30,641 nt of DNA from an uncultured Fidelibacterota bacterium (GTDB taxonomy: Bacteria > Fidelibacterota > Marinisomatia > SCGC-AAA003-L08 > D37C17): NCBI GenBank assembly GCA_913049525.1, contig CAJWYZ010000001.1:1-30641 (forward strand), given 5' to 3'. The notes under the pieces are model-generated. The model saw only the letters and a list, made by a program, of their open reading frames with translations, did not search any database and was not told where the DNA came from. Positions 8,085-16,677 of this stretch are shown piece by piece (the stretch's first letter is position 1; every line of letters starts with the position of its first letter). The position numbers and the translations under genes are program-made.

Positions 8085-9096
8085 CAAACTCTCCATTAAT
8101 CTTTTCAGCTAACTTAGTTACAATTATTAATTCAATTTCATCGCGACTCAGGCCATCTACTCTGGCTCCAGCAGCAAATTTATGACCACCTCCATCAAAT
8201 GACTCTGCAATATCGTTAACAATATAATTTCCACTTGATCTAAAATTAATACGATGACTCCCGCTAATTGTTTCCTGAATCATAAATGAAACTTCAACTC
8301 CTTCTATTGACCTGATAAACTCTGTAAACCCGTCAACATCATCATCATCACCATCAGCTTTTTCAATCATCGCCTGAGTGATAATAGACCACACTACTTT
8401 TCTATTATCTGAATAATACAAATTTTGGATAATACTTCCCATTAACTTTATTCGTGATAATTTATTTTGTTCATATATACTACGCTGAATATCATAACCC
8501 TTTACCCCACTTTCAAGTAAATGTGCCGCCATAAGATGCGTATCAGGTATTGTAGATTGATATTTAAAAGATCCCGTATCTGTAACAACTGCCGCATATA
8601 GTGCGTTTGCAATATTAATAGGTAGCTTTGATTTAGTTTTACCTAAATATTCAAAATATTTCCAAATCATATACCCAGTTGAAGAAGCATTTTCATCAAC
8701 TATACTTAAGTTAAAAGGATGCCCTTCTTTTTCAGGATGATGATCTAACGAGATTACAGTACTACTATCATATACTATTTCTCCAATTGGGCCGGTTCTT
8801 CTATAGTCTCCAATATCAAAGACAATGGCTAGGTCAATAGAATTGAGCCATTCATCTGAATCTTGACAATATACTTCCACAATATTTTCAGGATCTATTA
8901 ATGCTAAATTGCCAGGAGTTTTGGTTACATTGATGATTCGGCAATTCTTCCCTAACTCTTTTAAATAATAATAAAATGCAATTTCAGATCCAATACCATC
9001 ACCATCCGCATTTATATGGGTTGAAAGTAAAATGGATTGGCTTTGCTCTATTTGAGATGTCAACGCATCCCAATTGTTTATTTCATTTGTTGTCAT
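8068..9096 (-). CDS. DHH-family phosphoesterase, NrnA-like (nano-RNase / pAp phosphatase family)
   Basis: The 342-residue length is close to NrnA. Domain 1 has [15 protein letters not shown] (26-40; motif HxxxDGDxxGS), an Asp in VFDIGD and the name-giving LDHHPE, all Mn-binding residues. The C-terminal DHHA1 domain has [20 protein letters not shown] followed by GHKFAAGA, the RSxxxVxxIAxxxGGGGHxxAAG pattern that binds substrate. NrnA enzymes degrade 2-5 nt RNAs and 3'-phosphoadenosine 5'-phosphate. Cyclic-dinucleotide phosphodiesterases of the same superfamily usually carry extra sensor or membrane domains, which are absent here. An acidic run of four Asp lies near residue 250. It is followed by dcd (17-bp overlap) and preceded by a 71-bp gap after the stress-protein gene. 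Confidence 0.88.
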   Translation of the reverse strand: MTTNEINNWDALTSQIEQSQSILLSTHINADGDGIGSEIAFYYYLKELGKNCRIINVTKTPGNLALIDPENIVEVYCQDSDEWLNSIDLAIVFDIGDYRRTGPIGEIVYDSSTVISLDHHPEKEGHPFNLSIVDENASSTGYMIWKYFEYLGKTKSKLPINIANALYAAVVTDTGSFKYQSTIPDTHLMAAHLLESGVKGYDIQRSIYEQNKLSRIKLMGSIIQNLYYSDNRKVVWSIITQAMIEKADGDDDDVDGFTEFIRSIEGVEVSFMIQETISGSHRINFRSSGNYIVNDIAESFDGGGHKFAAGARVDGLSRDEIELIIVTKLAEKINGEFDGYKK

Positions 9097-9167
9097 GGAT
9101 TAATTTGTAATTTACGTCGATAATGAGATGTGAAACAATTTCCCAATGAGGCAGTAATTAAAAATAC

Positions 9168-9608
9168 TTAAGGTACAACCAAAACAGGCACATTTGCATG
9201 ATTAACAATATATGCTGCAGTACTACCCAATATTATGTTTGAAATATTACTACTGCTACTTTTTCCAATTATAATTAAATCACTCCCTAACTTCTCTGAT
9301 TCATCGCAAATAATTTTATTGGGTTTACCCTTTTTTAAAATAAATTCAACCTTAATATCTTCTGCATGAAGCGAATGAATTATGCCCTTCATTTCATTTT
9401 TTGCAAGTATAGCAGTTTTTTCGAATTCAGATTGAACAGATTCAACATTTACACGAAGCATTTCCATTTCTTCTTTCTCCATAAATTCATCATGTACATT
9501 TAATATAATAATTGAAGAATTAAATTGATGTGCTACTTGAACGGCTTTAGTAATGGCAGGATCATTCTCCTTATTTAAATCAGTTGCACATAAAATTTTA
9601 TTAAACAT
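9168..9608 (-). CDS. Universal stress protein (UspA family)
   Basis: This is a single UspA domain of 146 residues. It starts MFNKILCATDLN, the usual first strand plus the Asp that contacts ATP, and ends with HANVPVLVVP. The nucleotide loop GKSSSSNISNIILGS keeps the spacing of the ATP-binding Usp motif (G-2x-G-9x-G-S/T) but has Ser at the second Gly, so ATP binding is likely but not certain. ATG at 9608 has a strong AAGGAG seven bases upstream, overlapping the stop of the antiporter-like gene. Usp genes often sit beside ion transporters; a regulatory link is inference. Confidence 0.88.
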   Translation of the reverse strand: MFNKILCATDLNKENDPAITKAVQVAHQFNSSIIILNVHDEFMEKEEMEMLRVNVESVQSEFEKTAILAKNEMKGIIHSLHAEDIKVEFILKKGKPNKIICDESEKLGSDLIIIGKSSSSNISNIILGSTAAYIVNHANVPVLVVP

Positions 9609-9614
9609 AGTAGT

Positions 9615-9620
9615 CTCCTT
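9615..9620 (-). promoter_or_regulatory. Shine-Dalgarno AAGGAG for the universal stress protein
   Basis: CTCCTT on the plus strand reads AAGGAG on the minus strand. It is the best ribosome-binding site seen in the window, overlaps the stop codon of the upstream transporter gene, and stands 6 bases from the ATG. Confidence 0.65.
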
Positions 9621-11037
9621 AAATCATTGTTATGTTAACAATTATAAATACTGGAATCAATATTAATAATGACCATATTATAAATCCAAAAAAACTTGGC
9701 ATTGGAATATCATTCTCTTCTGCGATAGATTTGACCATAAAATTAGGTGCATTACCTATGTATGTCATTGCTCCCATAAAAACTGCTCCCAAAGAAATAG
9801 CCATTAAAGTATCAGGGATTTCATGCATGAGATAATTTGCAATCCCTATGCTTTCTGGTGCTACAGATCCTGCAATATTAAAAAATACAAGATATGTAGG
9901 TGCGTTGTCTAAAAAACCAGATAGCAATCCAGTAAGCCAAAAATACATAGAATTTACAGGATTACCAGAATTATCTGTAACCAATTGAATAATCGCGGCT
10001 AAGGCGCCATTTGTGCCAGCATGAAGAATAGAGATTGCTGGTATAATTGTAATAAAAATGCCGGCAAAAAGTTTTGCCACCTCTAAAATTGGAAACCAGG
10101 TAAACCCATTTTGGTTGCGAATTTTCATATCCGTATATCGCCAGCTTAATCCTGTAAGCAACAATAATGAAATATCCCGCATGATATTTGGTATTTTTAA
10201 ATGAATGCCATGTATAGTAATGTCATTAAATAGCGGCTTCCAAAATCCACTTACTAAAACAGCAAATAGAACCCCTCCTAAAAGTATAAAATTCCCTTTA
10301 CCATCTATGCTTAGTGGCTCCTTATACTCATCTACTTTTACTGTATATTTTTCTTTTTTACAATAATATGTATCTAATAAAAAGTATACGCTCAATAAAA
10401 TGAGTGACGATACTAGCATTGGTAAAAATAATGCCTTGGCAGTCCAAAAGAAATTAATGCCATGCAAAAAACCCAAAAATAGAGGTGGGTCTCCAAGAGG
10501 TGTTAACGAGCCTCCTATATTGGCAACAAGGAAGATGAAAAAAATAATGGTATGGACTTTATTTTTACGATTTTTATTTGATCGAAGAATAGGCCGTATA
10601 AGCAACATAGCCGCACCTGTGGTTCCCATCCATGATGCTAAAGCTGTGCCAATGAACAAAATTAGCGTATTCACCTTTGGGGTACCTGCTAAATAACCCT
10701 TTAGGCGAATTCCTCCCGAAATTGTAAATAGTGCCAATAAAAGAAGAATAAATGGAATATACTCGAGCAAGATAACGTGTAAAAATTGATGAAGTGCTTC
10801 ATCAAATCCTCTCCACAAAATAAAGGGAATTAAAAAAGATATTGCCCAGAATGCTGATAATTTCCCAAAATTATGATGCCAAAACATGGGGGCAACTAAG
10901 GGAACAACGGCAATTGAAAGTAAAATTCCAATAAACGGTATTATTGAAAATAATGGCAAATCCTCACCCAAACTCCCTGTAGAGGCAGAAATTGAGCTAA
11001 ATAGTACGTAAATTAATAATATATTCTTAATCTTCAT
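9619..11037 (-). CDS. Na+/H+ antiporter-like carrier of the ArsB/NhaD ion transporter superfamily
   Basis: The 472-residue membrane protein has about a dozen hydrophobic segments and an N-terminal segment resembling a signal anchor. The diagnostic stretch is GTTGAAMLLIRPILR, followed by NIGGSLTPLGDPPLFLGF. This double motif is typical of CitMHS/NhaD-like carriers annotated as sodium:proton antiporters. A late SGFLDNAPTYLVFFN repeats the N(A)PT/P theme of the inverted half. The family exchanges cations or carries anions across the inner membrane. A Na+/H+ role is inferred from the family and from sitting beside the Na+-NQR genes; an organic-anion substrate is not excluded. ATG at 11037 lacks a clear Shine-Dalgarno sequence. 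The gene is followed closely by the stress-protein gene. Confidence 0.82.
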   Translation of the reverse strand: MKIKNILLIYVLFSSISASTGSLGEDLPLFSIIPFIGILLSIAVVPLVAPMFWHHNFGKLSAFWAISFLIPFILWRGFDEALHQFLHVILLEYIPFILLLLALFTISGGIRLKGYLAGTPKVNTLILFIGTALASWMGTTGAAMLLIRPILRSNKNRKNKVHTIIFFIFLVANIGGSLTPLGDPPLFLGFLHGINFFWTAKALFLPMLVSSLILLSVYFLLDTYYCKKEKYTVKVDEYKEPLSIDGKGNFILLGGVLFAVLVSGFWKPLFNDITIHGIHLKIPNIMRDISLLLLTGLSWRYTDMKIRNQNGFTWFPILEVAKLFAGIFITIIPAISILHAGTNGALAAIIQLVTDNSGNPVNSMYFWLTGLLSGFLDNAPTYLVFFNIAGSVAPESIGIANYLMHEIPDTLMAISLGAVFMGAMTYIGNAPNFMVKSIAEENDIPMPSFFGFIIWSLLILIPVFIIVNITMI

Positions 11038-11102
11038 TAATAAATTAGATGCAAATATGATGCCGGCTCTCTGTTAATATTGATTTAAATTTACCAATAC
11101 AA
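11038..11102. promoter_or_regulatory. Short divergent intergenic region between the antiporter-like gene and nqrM
   Basis: These 65 bp separate two genes read outward in opposite directions, so start signals for both must lie here or nearby. The stretch is AT-rich (for example TTAATATTGATTTAAAT at 11074-11090, which could hold a -10-like element for nqrM). I see no convincing -35/-10 pair and no Shine-Dalgarno sequence for either gene; leaderless or weakly initiated translation is possible. Confidence 0.3.
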
Positions 11103-11285
11103 ATGGTGACTATATTTCTAACAATTCTTGTTTTTGCAATTATAATATTTTTATTAAGTATTGGAATTATCTTTTCCGGTAAAAACCTCAAAGGATCATG
11201 TGGAGAGTCCTGCACTTGTACAATTACTAAGAAAATTACCTGCCATTTCAGTAATGCAGATAACATATCTCATCTTAATAATTAA
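11103..11285 (+). CDS. nqrM: NqrM-like (DUF539) Na+-NQR maturation protein
   Basis: The 60-residue protein has one N-terminal membrane helix (residues about 2-24, MVTIFLTILVFAIIIFLLSI) followed by GKNLKGSCGESCTC. NqrM has the same layout: one helix, then a K-x-L-K-GSCG motif and a cysteine cluster. Cysteines here are 33, 37, 39 and 47. NqrM is needed for Na+-NQR maturation, most likely for supplying iron to the cysteine-coordinated centre between NqrD and NqrE. The protein is shorter than the proteobacterial form and its cysteines are more tightly packed. It is unusual in being on the opposite strand to all nqr genes, converging on apbE with an 11-bp tail overlap. A minus-strand frame over the same bases (11045-11266) lacks any family features. 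Confidence 0.78.
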   Translation: MVTIFLTILVFAIIIFLLSIGIIFSGKNLKGSCGESCTCTITKKITCHFSNADNISHLNN

Positions 11286-12279
11286 ATCCACTACTCTTAC
11301 CTGTGATATAATTCCCCGAATCATCTACTTTTACCAATAAGCATTCAATATCTGGCAAGGAATTAATCCATTCTAATCCCAGATTAAAGCCTTTTACCAT
11401 CACCGCAGTAGCAATTGCATCCGCAGTTGCACAGTCCTTCGCTACAATTGTCGCACTTACCAAATCATGCTTTATAGGATATCCTGTTTTCGGATTAATG
11501 ATATGTGAATAATTAGTATTTTCTAGAGTGAAATAGTTATTATAGCTCCCTGAAGTTGCTACTGCCAAATCAGAAACAGTAATTGTTGTATATAATCCTG
11601 TTTCTGAATCTTCTGGTGAAGAAATACCTAAACTCCACTCTGAATTAAAATTATTAAATCCCGAAACCCTTATTTCACCACCAATTTCAACCATATAATT
11701 ATTAAATCCCTGATCATTCAAGAATAATGCTACCTGATCAACTCCCCAACCTTTGGCTATTGCGCTAAAATCAATTTGAACATGTTTATCTAATTTAGAT
11801 AAATAACCATCTGAAAACTCTACATTCTCTATACCAGTATAATGCATGATTTCATTTATTTGATCTTTAGAGGGAATTTTTGAATTATTAAATCCAGGTC
11901 CAAACCCCCAAAGCTTAACTAGAGATAATACCGTAAAATCAAAGCTACCATCAGAGCTCAAAGAAATACTTACCGCTTTTTGATAAAGTTCTGAAAATTT
12001 AGTGGAAATTTTAGTTGGCATTGTGCTCATATTGTCATTGAATCGTGTTAATTCACTGGTTTTAATATAGGTTGAGAATATATTGTTTACGTCATTTAAC
12101 AATGAATCGACTTTTTCTTGTAAATGAATGGCATCAATCTCATTATTTGAGTGATTAATTATTGTAATTTGATAGGTTGTTCCCATAGTCTCACCAGCAA
12201 TTTGGAGAGGTCGATTTTTACCACAGTTGAATGCAAATACAAATAGAAATACTGGGAGAGTTTTATAAATATTTGACAC
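11275..12279 (-). CDS. apbE: FAD:protein FMN transferase ApbE
   Basis: The 334-residue protein has an N-terminal hydrophobic export signal ending near Cys19 (FAFNCGKN), possibly a lipoprotein anchor, although Asn before Cys is atypical. The ApbE domain follows: GETMGTTYQITI, then DFSAIAKGWGVD, MVEIGGEIRVSG, HIINPKTGYP and ATADAIATAVMVKG, the last carrying the Mg/FAD-binding Asp and Thr. ApbE attaches FMN through a phosphoester bond to Thr in D-x-x-(S/T)-G-A-T-type sites. Both NqrB and NqrC encoded just upstream carry such sites. The start is GTG at 12277-12279, 33 bp after nqrF, with no strong Shine-Dalgarno sequence. Its stop overlaps the end of nqrM on the other strand. Confidence 0.93.
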   Translation of the reverse strand: MSNIYKTLPVFLFVFAFNCGKNRPLQIAGETMGTTYQITIINHSNNEIDAIHLQEKVDSLLNDVNNIFSTYIKTSELTRFNDNMSTMPTKISTKFSELYQKAVSISLSSDGSFDFTVLSLVKLWGFGPGFNNSKIPSKDQINEIMHYTGIENVEFSDGYLSKLDKHVQIDFSAIAKGWGVDQVALFLNDQGFNNYMVEIGGEIRVSGFNNFNSEWSLGISSPEDSETGLYTTITVSDLAVATSGSYNNYFTLENTNYSHIINPKTGYPIKHDLVSATIVAKDCATADAIATAVMVKGFNLGLEWINSLPDIECLLVKVDDSGNYITGKSSGFNY

Positions 12280-12312
12280 AGAAAAACAATAAATAAAATT
12301 TTAAATTTCTAT

Positions 12313-13536
12313 CTAAAATTTATCGAAGGCAACCATTTCTGGCTCAACTCCTAAATTGTACAGCATATTTTCAACTGCATCTATCATCATAGGTGGACCA
12401 CACATATAATATTCAATCTCAGTAGAATCTTCATGACTCTCTAAGTAATTATCGAATAGAACTTGATGAATAAAGCCTTTATAACCAACCCAATTATCAT
12501 CTGGCATCGGATCAGACAGAGCAACATTATAGGAGAAGTTAGGAAAATTTTCTTGAATATCCTTAAAATCATCATCATAAAACATTTCTCTCTTTGATCG
12601 AGCGCCATACCAGAAACTAACCTTCCTACCTGTTTTAAGGGTATGGAACAGGTGAAAAAGATGTGATCGCATAGGAGCCATTCCAGCGCCACCTCCGATA
12701 TAGACCATTTCCTTCTCTGAATCTTTAATAAAGAATTCACCATATGGACCTGAAATAGTTACCTTATCACCAGCTTTTAAATTGAATATATATGAAGAAG
12801 CAATGCCAGGAGGGGCATCATTCCATAATGCCGGCGGAGGAGTTGCAATTCGAACATTCAGCATAACTATATTTCCCTCAGCAGGATGGTTTGCCATTGA
12901 ATACGCTCTAAATTGAGGTTCAGTATTTCTACCTTTTAAATTCCAAATATTAAATTTATCCCAATCTTCATGATATTCATCTTCAATATTAAATTCTTTA
13001 AAATCCACTTCGTATTCAGGAATATTAATTTGAATAAATCCGCCAGCTTGGAAATCGATATTTTCTCCAACAGGCAGTTCCAGCACTAATTCTTTAATAA
13101 AGGTAGCTACATTTTCATTAGATCTAACTTTACATTCCCACTGCTGAATACTGAATATTTCATCAGGAACAGTAATTTCCATATCCTCTCGAACTTTTAC
13201 CTGACACGCCAAGCGCCAATCATCTTTAGCATCTCTTCTTGAGATATGATTTAATTCTGTTGTTAAAATTTGACCGCCTCCCGAATGTACCTGGCATTTG
13301 CATTGAGCACAGGTTCCGCCACCACCACAAGCAGAAGGAATAAATATACCTTCATTAGATAATGCATTTAATAAAGTATTCCCAGGATTTACGGATGGAG
13401 ATTTATCATCTGTCTTATTAATCAGTATTTTTACTGCACCTTGCGGTAATAATTTTGATTCAGCAAATATGAGTGTTAGCACCAATAGAAGAATTACTGC
13501 TGTAAATACAATTACACTCGTTATAGTTATTAGCAT
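12313..13536 (-). CDS. nqrF: Na+-translocating NADH:quinone reductase subunit F
   Basis: NqrF is the NADH-oxidising entry of Na+-NQR. The 407-residue chain has a single N-terminal membrane helix (about 2-24), then a plant-type [2Fe-2S] domain with Cys70, Cys76, Cys79 and Cys111. A ferredoxin-reductase-like FAD domain has RAYSMANHP (210-218), and an NAD domain has [14 protein letters not shown] and, near the end, [13 protein letters not shown]. The C terminus VAFDKF is the usual aromatic end. Cofactor positions match the well-studied Vibrio protein. It is the last nqr gene, followed by apbE. Confidence 0.97.
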   Translation of the reverse strand: MLITITSVIVFTAVILLLVLTLIFAESKLLPQGAVKILINKTDDKSPSVNPGNTLLNALSNEGIFIPSACGGGGTCAQCKCQVHSGGGQILTTELNHISRRDAKDDWRLACQVKVREDMEITVPDEIFSIQQWECKVRSNENVATFIKELVLELPVGENIDFQAGGFIQINIPEYEVDFKEFNIEDEYHEDWDKFNIWNLKGRNTEPQFRAYSMANHPAEGNIVMLNVRIATPPPALWNDAPPGIASSYIFNLKAGDKVTISGPYGEFFIKDSEKEMVYIGGGAGMAPMRSHLFHLFHTLKTGRKVSFWYGARSKREMFYDDDFKDIQENFPNFSYNVALSDPMPDDNWVGYKGFIHQVLFDNYLESHEDSTEIEYYMCGPPMMIDAVENMLYNLGVEPEMVAFDKF

Positions 13537-13545
13537 AAATATTTT

Positions 13546-14172
13546 TTAAAGATTAATTCCCGAAAACGATAAATATGCCATAGAAAGCAAACCGGTGAGA
13601 ATCATTGTAATTCCAAGCCCTTTAAGTCCATCAGGAATATTAGAATATTTCAGTTTAAATCTGATAGCTGCCATGGAAACAATAGCCAATGCAAATCCTG
13701 CTCCAGAACTAACACCAAAAACTGCAGATTCACCAAAATCATATCCCCTTTCATCCATAAACAATGAGGCTCCCAAAATAGAGCAATTAACAGCAATAAG
13801 TGGTAAAAATATTCCCAAGGAGTTGTATAATACAGGGCTAAACTTATCCAGTAGCATTTCAACCAATTGAACCATGGCGGCAATGGTGGCAATATAGGTA
13901 ACGAAAGAAAGGAAACTAAGATCGACAGTTGCCAGTTCAGAAATACCAACCCATGTAAGTGCTCCCTCATTTAAAAGATATTCCTTTATGGCCCAATTCA
14001 AAGGTACTGTAACACCACTAACAAAAATAACCGCAAACCCAAGACCAATTGAAGCTTCAATCTTTTTAGATATTGCCAAAAATGAACACATTCCCAAAAA
14101 ATAGGATAGCAATATATTCTCAATAAATATTGTTTTTGTAGCTAAACTCAAATAATGTTCAAGTAATTCCAT
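13546..14172 (-). CDS. nqrE: Na+-translocating NADH:quinone reductase subunit E
   Basis: This is a 208-residue integral membrane subunit with about six helices, paired with NqrD around a shared iron-sulfur centre. I place the start at ATG 14170-14172, giving MELLEHYLSLATKTIFIENI, because NqrE proteins begin with this EHYLSLxxKxxFIEN segment. AGAGG lies just upstream in the end of nqrD. An in-frame extension to 14214 would add 14 unlikely residues. Conserved cysteines Cys29 (FLGMCSF) and Cys130 (IAVNCSI) are the NqrE ligands of the membrane iron centre. It follows the nqrD stop by 2 bp. Confidence 0.96.
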   Translation of the reverse strand: MELLEHYLSLATKTIFIENILLSYFLGMCSFLAISKKIEASIGLGFAVIFVSGVTVPLNWAIKEYLLNEGALTWVGISELATVDLSFLSFVTYIATIAAMVQLVEMLLDKFSPVLYNSLGIFLPLIAVNCSILGASLFMDERGYDFGESAVFGVSSGAGFALAIVSMAAIRFKLKYSNIPDGLKGLGITMILTGLLSMAYLSFSGINL

Positions 14173-14174
14173 AT

Positions 14175-14801
14175 TTAATCCTCTACGTACTTGGTATATG
14201 ATCTCTGAACCCAAACGATCAATCCCAATATTATAAAAGCACCGGGGGCCAATAACATCAATCCATTATTGACATACCATCCCCCATTTTCTAAATATAT
14301 TGATGAAGGGATTACCGAATAATTAAATAATGTGCCGCTACCTAGCAGTTCTCTAAATATGGACACAATAATGAGTATGGCCCCATATCCCACTGCATTT
14401 CCTAATCCATCATACATGGCATCTTTAATATTATTTTGCATAGCAAAAGCCTCTGCTCTGCCCATAATTATACAATTGGTAATAATTAAGGCTACAAAAA
14501 CGGATAACTGTTTACTAATATCGTACAAATAGGCTTTAAGTAACTCATCAATTAAAATTACCAGAGAGGCTATTACCGTAAGCTGAACAATAATTCTAAT
14601 TTTTCCGGGGATGTTCTTCCTTAACAATGAAATGATTACATTTGAACATATTAAAACAAAAGCTAAAGCCAAAGACATAACAACAGCTTGCTCCATTTTA
14701 ACTGTTACAGCCAGAGCTGAACAAATACCCAATATCTGTTTAGTGATCGGATTGTTGTCAACCATTGGATCAGAAATTATCGCTTTAATATTTTTATCCA
14801 T
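14175..14801 (-). CDS. nqrD: Na+-translocating NADH:quinone reductase subunit D
   Basis: The 208-residue membrane protein is homologous to NqrE and to RnfE. The N terminus DPMVDNNPITKQILGICSAL (11-30) is characteristic, with Cys27; a second conserved cysteine is Cys110 in ITNCIIMGRAEAFA. The two cysteines with their NqrE partners hold the intramembrane iron-sulfur centre. ATG at 14801 overlaps the nqrC stop as TAATG. The run nqrA-B-C-D-E-F is in the standard order, which separates it from rnf clusters. Confidence 0.96.
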   Translation of the reverse strand: MDKNIKAIISDPMVDNNPITKQILGICSALAVTVKMEQAVVMSLALAFVLICSNVIISLLRKNIPGKIRIIVQLTVIASLVILIDELLKAYLYDISKQLSVFVALIITNCIIMGRAEAFAMQNNIKDAMYDGLGNAVGYGAILIIVSIFRELLGSGTLFNYSVIPSSIYLENGGWYVNNGLMLLAPGAFIILGLIVWVQRSYTKYVED

Positions 14802-15535
14802 TAATTAGATTTATTTCGGTTTATATAGGGCTCATATCTGAGCAAATCATTTTTAAGAAATTCAGAAACGCCCCTTGAAGTGATAGTGGCGCCACTTATA
14901 CCATCTACACCATGGATTAGAGCATCACTAGAGAGAACATCACCTGCCTTCCCTTTAACTACTTTAATGGAAATGAGCTCAGCTGAACTATTAAATATTT
15001 TTTTACCAATAAAATTGTCTTGGAACCATTTTTTTTCTACCTCGCCACCTAGTCCAGGAGTTTCACCATGTTTATAAAAAGAAATTCCTTTAACAGTATT
15101 TAGATCCTTTTCAAGAGCGAAATAGCCAAATAAAGTACTCCATAACCCTTTACCAGCAATTGGAATAATAAATGATTCCGGATTTGAAGCTTTGTAGGCA
15201 GGCAAGTATTCAATATTATCTAGATAATATTGAATCTGTCCAGTAGATTTATTTTGCACAGATTTCAAATTTTTATTTTCAATATTGGTAACGACATCCC
15301 CATTAGTATTAAGAGTAATATTGCTGATATTACTTTCATACTCATCTATAATCATATCTGGAGTCATAATGGCTACATCAATGCCAATACATTTTAAAAT
15401 ATTCTTCTTTTTATCAAGGTCAATATTAAACTCTTGAAGTTCTTTTAATTGTGTAGATGCTAATGCTAATAACAAACTTGCCACCAGAGTTATTATGCTA
15501 ATAAATCGAAAAGTGTATAAATTATTATGCTGCAA
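14801..15535 (-). CDS. nqrC: Na+-translocating NADH:quinone reductase subunit C
   Basis: The 244-residue subunit has one N-terminal membrane helix (about 9-29) and a periplasmic FMN-binding domain. The flavinylation site is DGISGAT with Thr217, an ApbE target. The segment LDKKKNILKCIGI after the helix is typical of NqrC. The start is TTG at 15533-15535: a stop lies three codons upstream in frame and no ATG or GTG follows before the membrane helix, so TTG is the only start compatible with the family N terminus. It overlaps the nqrB end by 11 bp, suggesting translational coupling. Confidence 0.95.
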   Translation of the reverse strand: MQHNNLYTFRFISIITLVASLLLALASTQLKELQEFNIDLDKKKNILKCIGIDVAIMTPDMIIDEYESNISNITLNTNGDVVTNIENKNLKSVQNKSTGQIQYYLDNIEYLPAYKASNPESFIIPIAGKGLWSTLFGYFALEKDLNTVKGISFYKHGETPGLGGEVEKKWFQDNFIGKKIFNSSAELISIKVVKGKAGDVLSSDALIHGVDGISGATITSRGVSEFLKNDLLRYEPYINRNKSN

Positions 15536-16676
15536 AGCGTTTCAACCGTTGTTTAATATGAGATTTCATGACAAAATAATCTATCAGTGGAGAAAAGGCA
15601 TTGGCAAATAATATTGCCATCATCATTCCCTCAGGATATGCAGGGTTGATTGCCCTAATAACAACACACATAAAACCAATGAGGAATCCATATATCCAAC
15701 GCCCTCTATCTGTTTGAGCTGCAGAAACTGGATCTGTGGCCATAAAGACTAACCCAAAAGCAAAACCACCCATAACTAAATGATATTCCGCAGGCAGAAA
15801 TAGCATAGAATTAGAGCTTGATACCGCTTCTCCAAAATAATTGGCAAGCTTGGCCGTCAACACCATGCCCAGTAATGTTCCCGCCATAATCCGCCAATTT
15901 CCTATTCGAGTAATAAGTAAGAAAATAGCGCCTATTATAATTGCCAATGTTGAGGTTTCTCCAATTGATCCTGGAATAAATCCATAAAACATATCCCACC
16001 AAGTATATTTATCACCTAATAATTCGACTGCTCTACTTCCCTGGTCAGAGGCTACTTTTAGTAATGGTGTTGCCTGAGAAACTCCATCGACTGTCCAAAC
16101 TTTATCACCTGAAATAGCACCTGGGTATGCAAAGAAAATAAAGGCTCGTGCAACCAAAGCGGGATTAAAAATATTATACCCTGTACCGCCAAAAATCTCT
16201 TTACCAATAACAACTCCAAAACTTGTGGCGATGGCAACCATCCATAATGGAATGGTTGGGGGCATGACCAAAGGAATCAATATTCCCGTGACTAAAAATC
16301 CTTCATTAATTTCATGTTTCCGAACAACTGAAAATAGCATTTCCCAAAAACCGCCAACTACATATGAAACCAAAATAATAGGAAGAACTACAGGCAACCC
16401 TGAAAGAAATATGTCTATTATTGGAGCATCTGGGTTAACCTGTCTTCCCACATTGAATATTCCAAAGAATAATGCAGGCAACATAGCTAAAACCACAAAT
16501 GACATTACGCGCTTTAGATCAACAGCATCTCTTATATAGGGCCCATTTTCTGTTTTATCAGCTGGTGTAAAGAGAAATGTATCGGCCATCTCATAAAGAG
16601 GATGAAATTTGGCATACTTCCCATTCCCAACAAAATTAGGTTCAACTTTATCTAATAAATTACGAAGGAATTTCAT
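15525..16676 (-). CDS. nqrB: Na+-translocating NADH:quinone reductase subunit B
   Basis: NqrB is the multi-helix membrane core of Na+-NQR, binding riboflavin and covalent FMN and forming much of the ion path. The chain has 383 residues, somewhat shorter than the roughly 410 of proteobacterial NqrB. Visible are ENGPYIRDAVDLKRVM near the N terminus, GKEIFGGTGYNIFNPALVAR (159-178), and the flavinylation motif DGVSQAT with Thr203, followed by FGLVFMATDPVSAAQT. ATG at 16676 follows the nqrA stop by 1 bp, with AAGG upstream. Confidence 0.97.
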   Translation of the reverse strand: MKFLRNLLDKVEPNFVGNGKYAKFHPLYEMADTFLFTPADKTENGPYIRDAVDLKRVMSFVVLAMLPALFFGIFNVGRQVNPDAPIIDIFLSGLPVVLPIILVSYVVGGFWEMLFSVVRKHEINEGFLVTGILIPLVMPPTIPLWMVAIATSFGVVIGKEIFGGTGYNIFNPALVARAFIFFAYPGAISGDKVWTVDGVSQATPLLKVASDQGSRAVELLGDKYTWWDMFYGFIPGSIGETSTLAIIIGAIFLLITRIGNWRIMAGTLLGMVLTAKLANYFGEAVSSSNSMLFLPAEYHLVMGGFAFGLVFMATDPVSAAQTDRGRWIYGFLIGFMCVVIRAINPAYPEGMMMAILFANAFSPLIDYFVMKSHIKQRLKRFAA

Positions 16677-16677
16677 A

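Noticed and set aside
8341..8362. Short ATC/TCA-type triplet repeat
   Set aside because: It only encodes the run of four Asp in the DHH phosphoesterase; too short and in-frame to be a separate element.
11045..11266. 73-codon minus-strand open frame opposite nqrM
   Set aside because: The product shows no family features, while the plus-strand frame has the membrane helix plus GSCG/cysteine pattern of NqrM.
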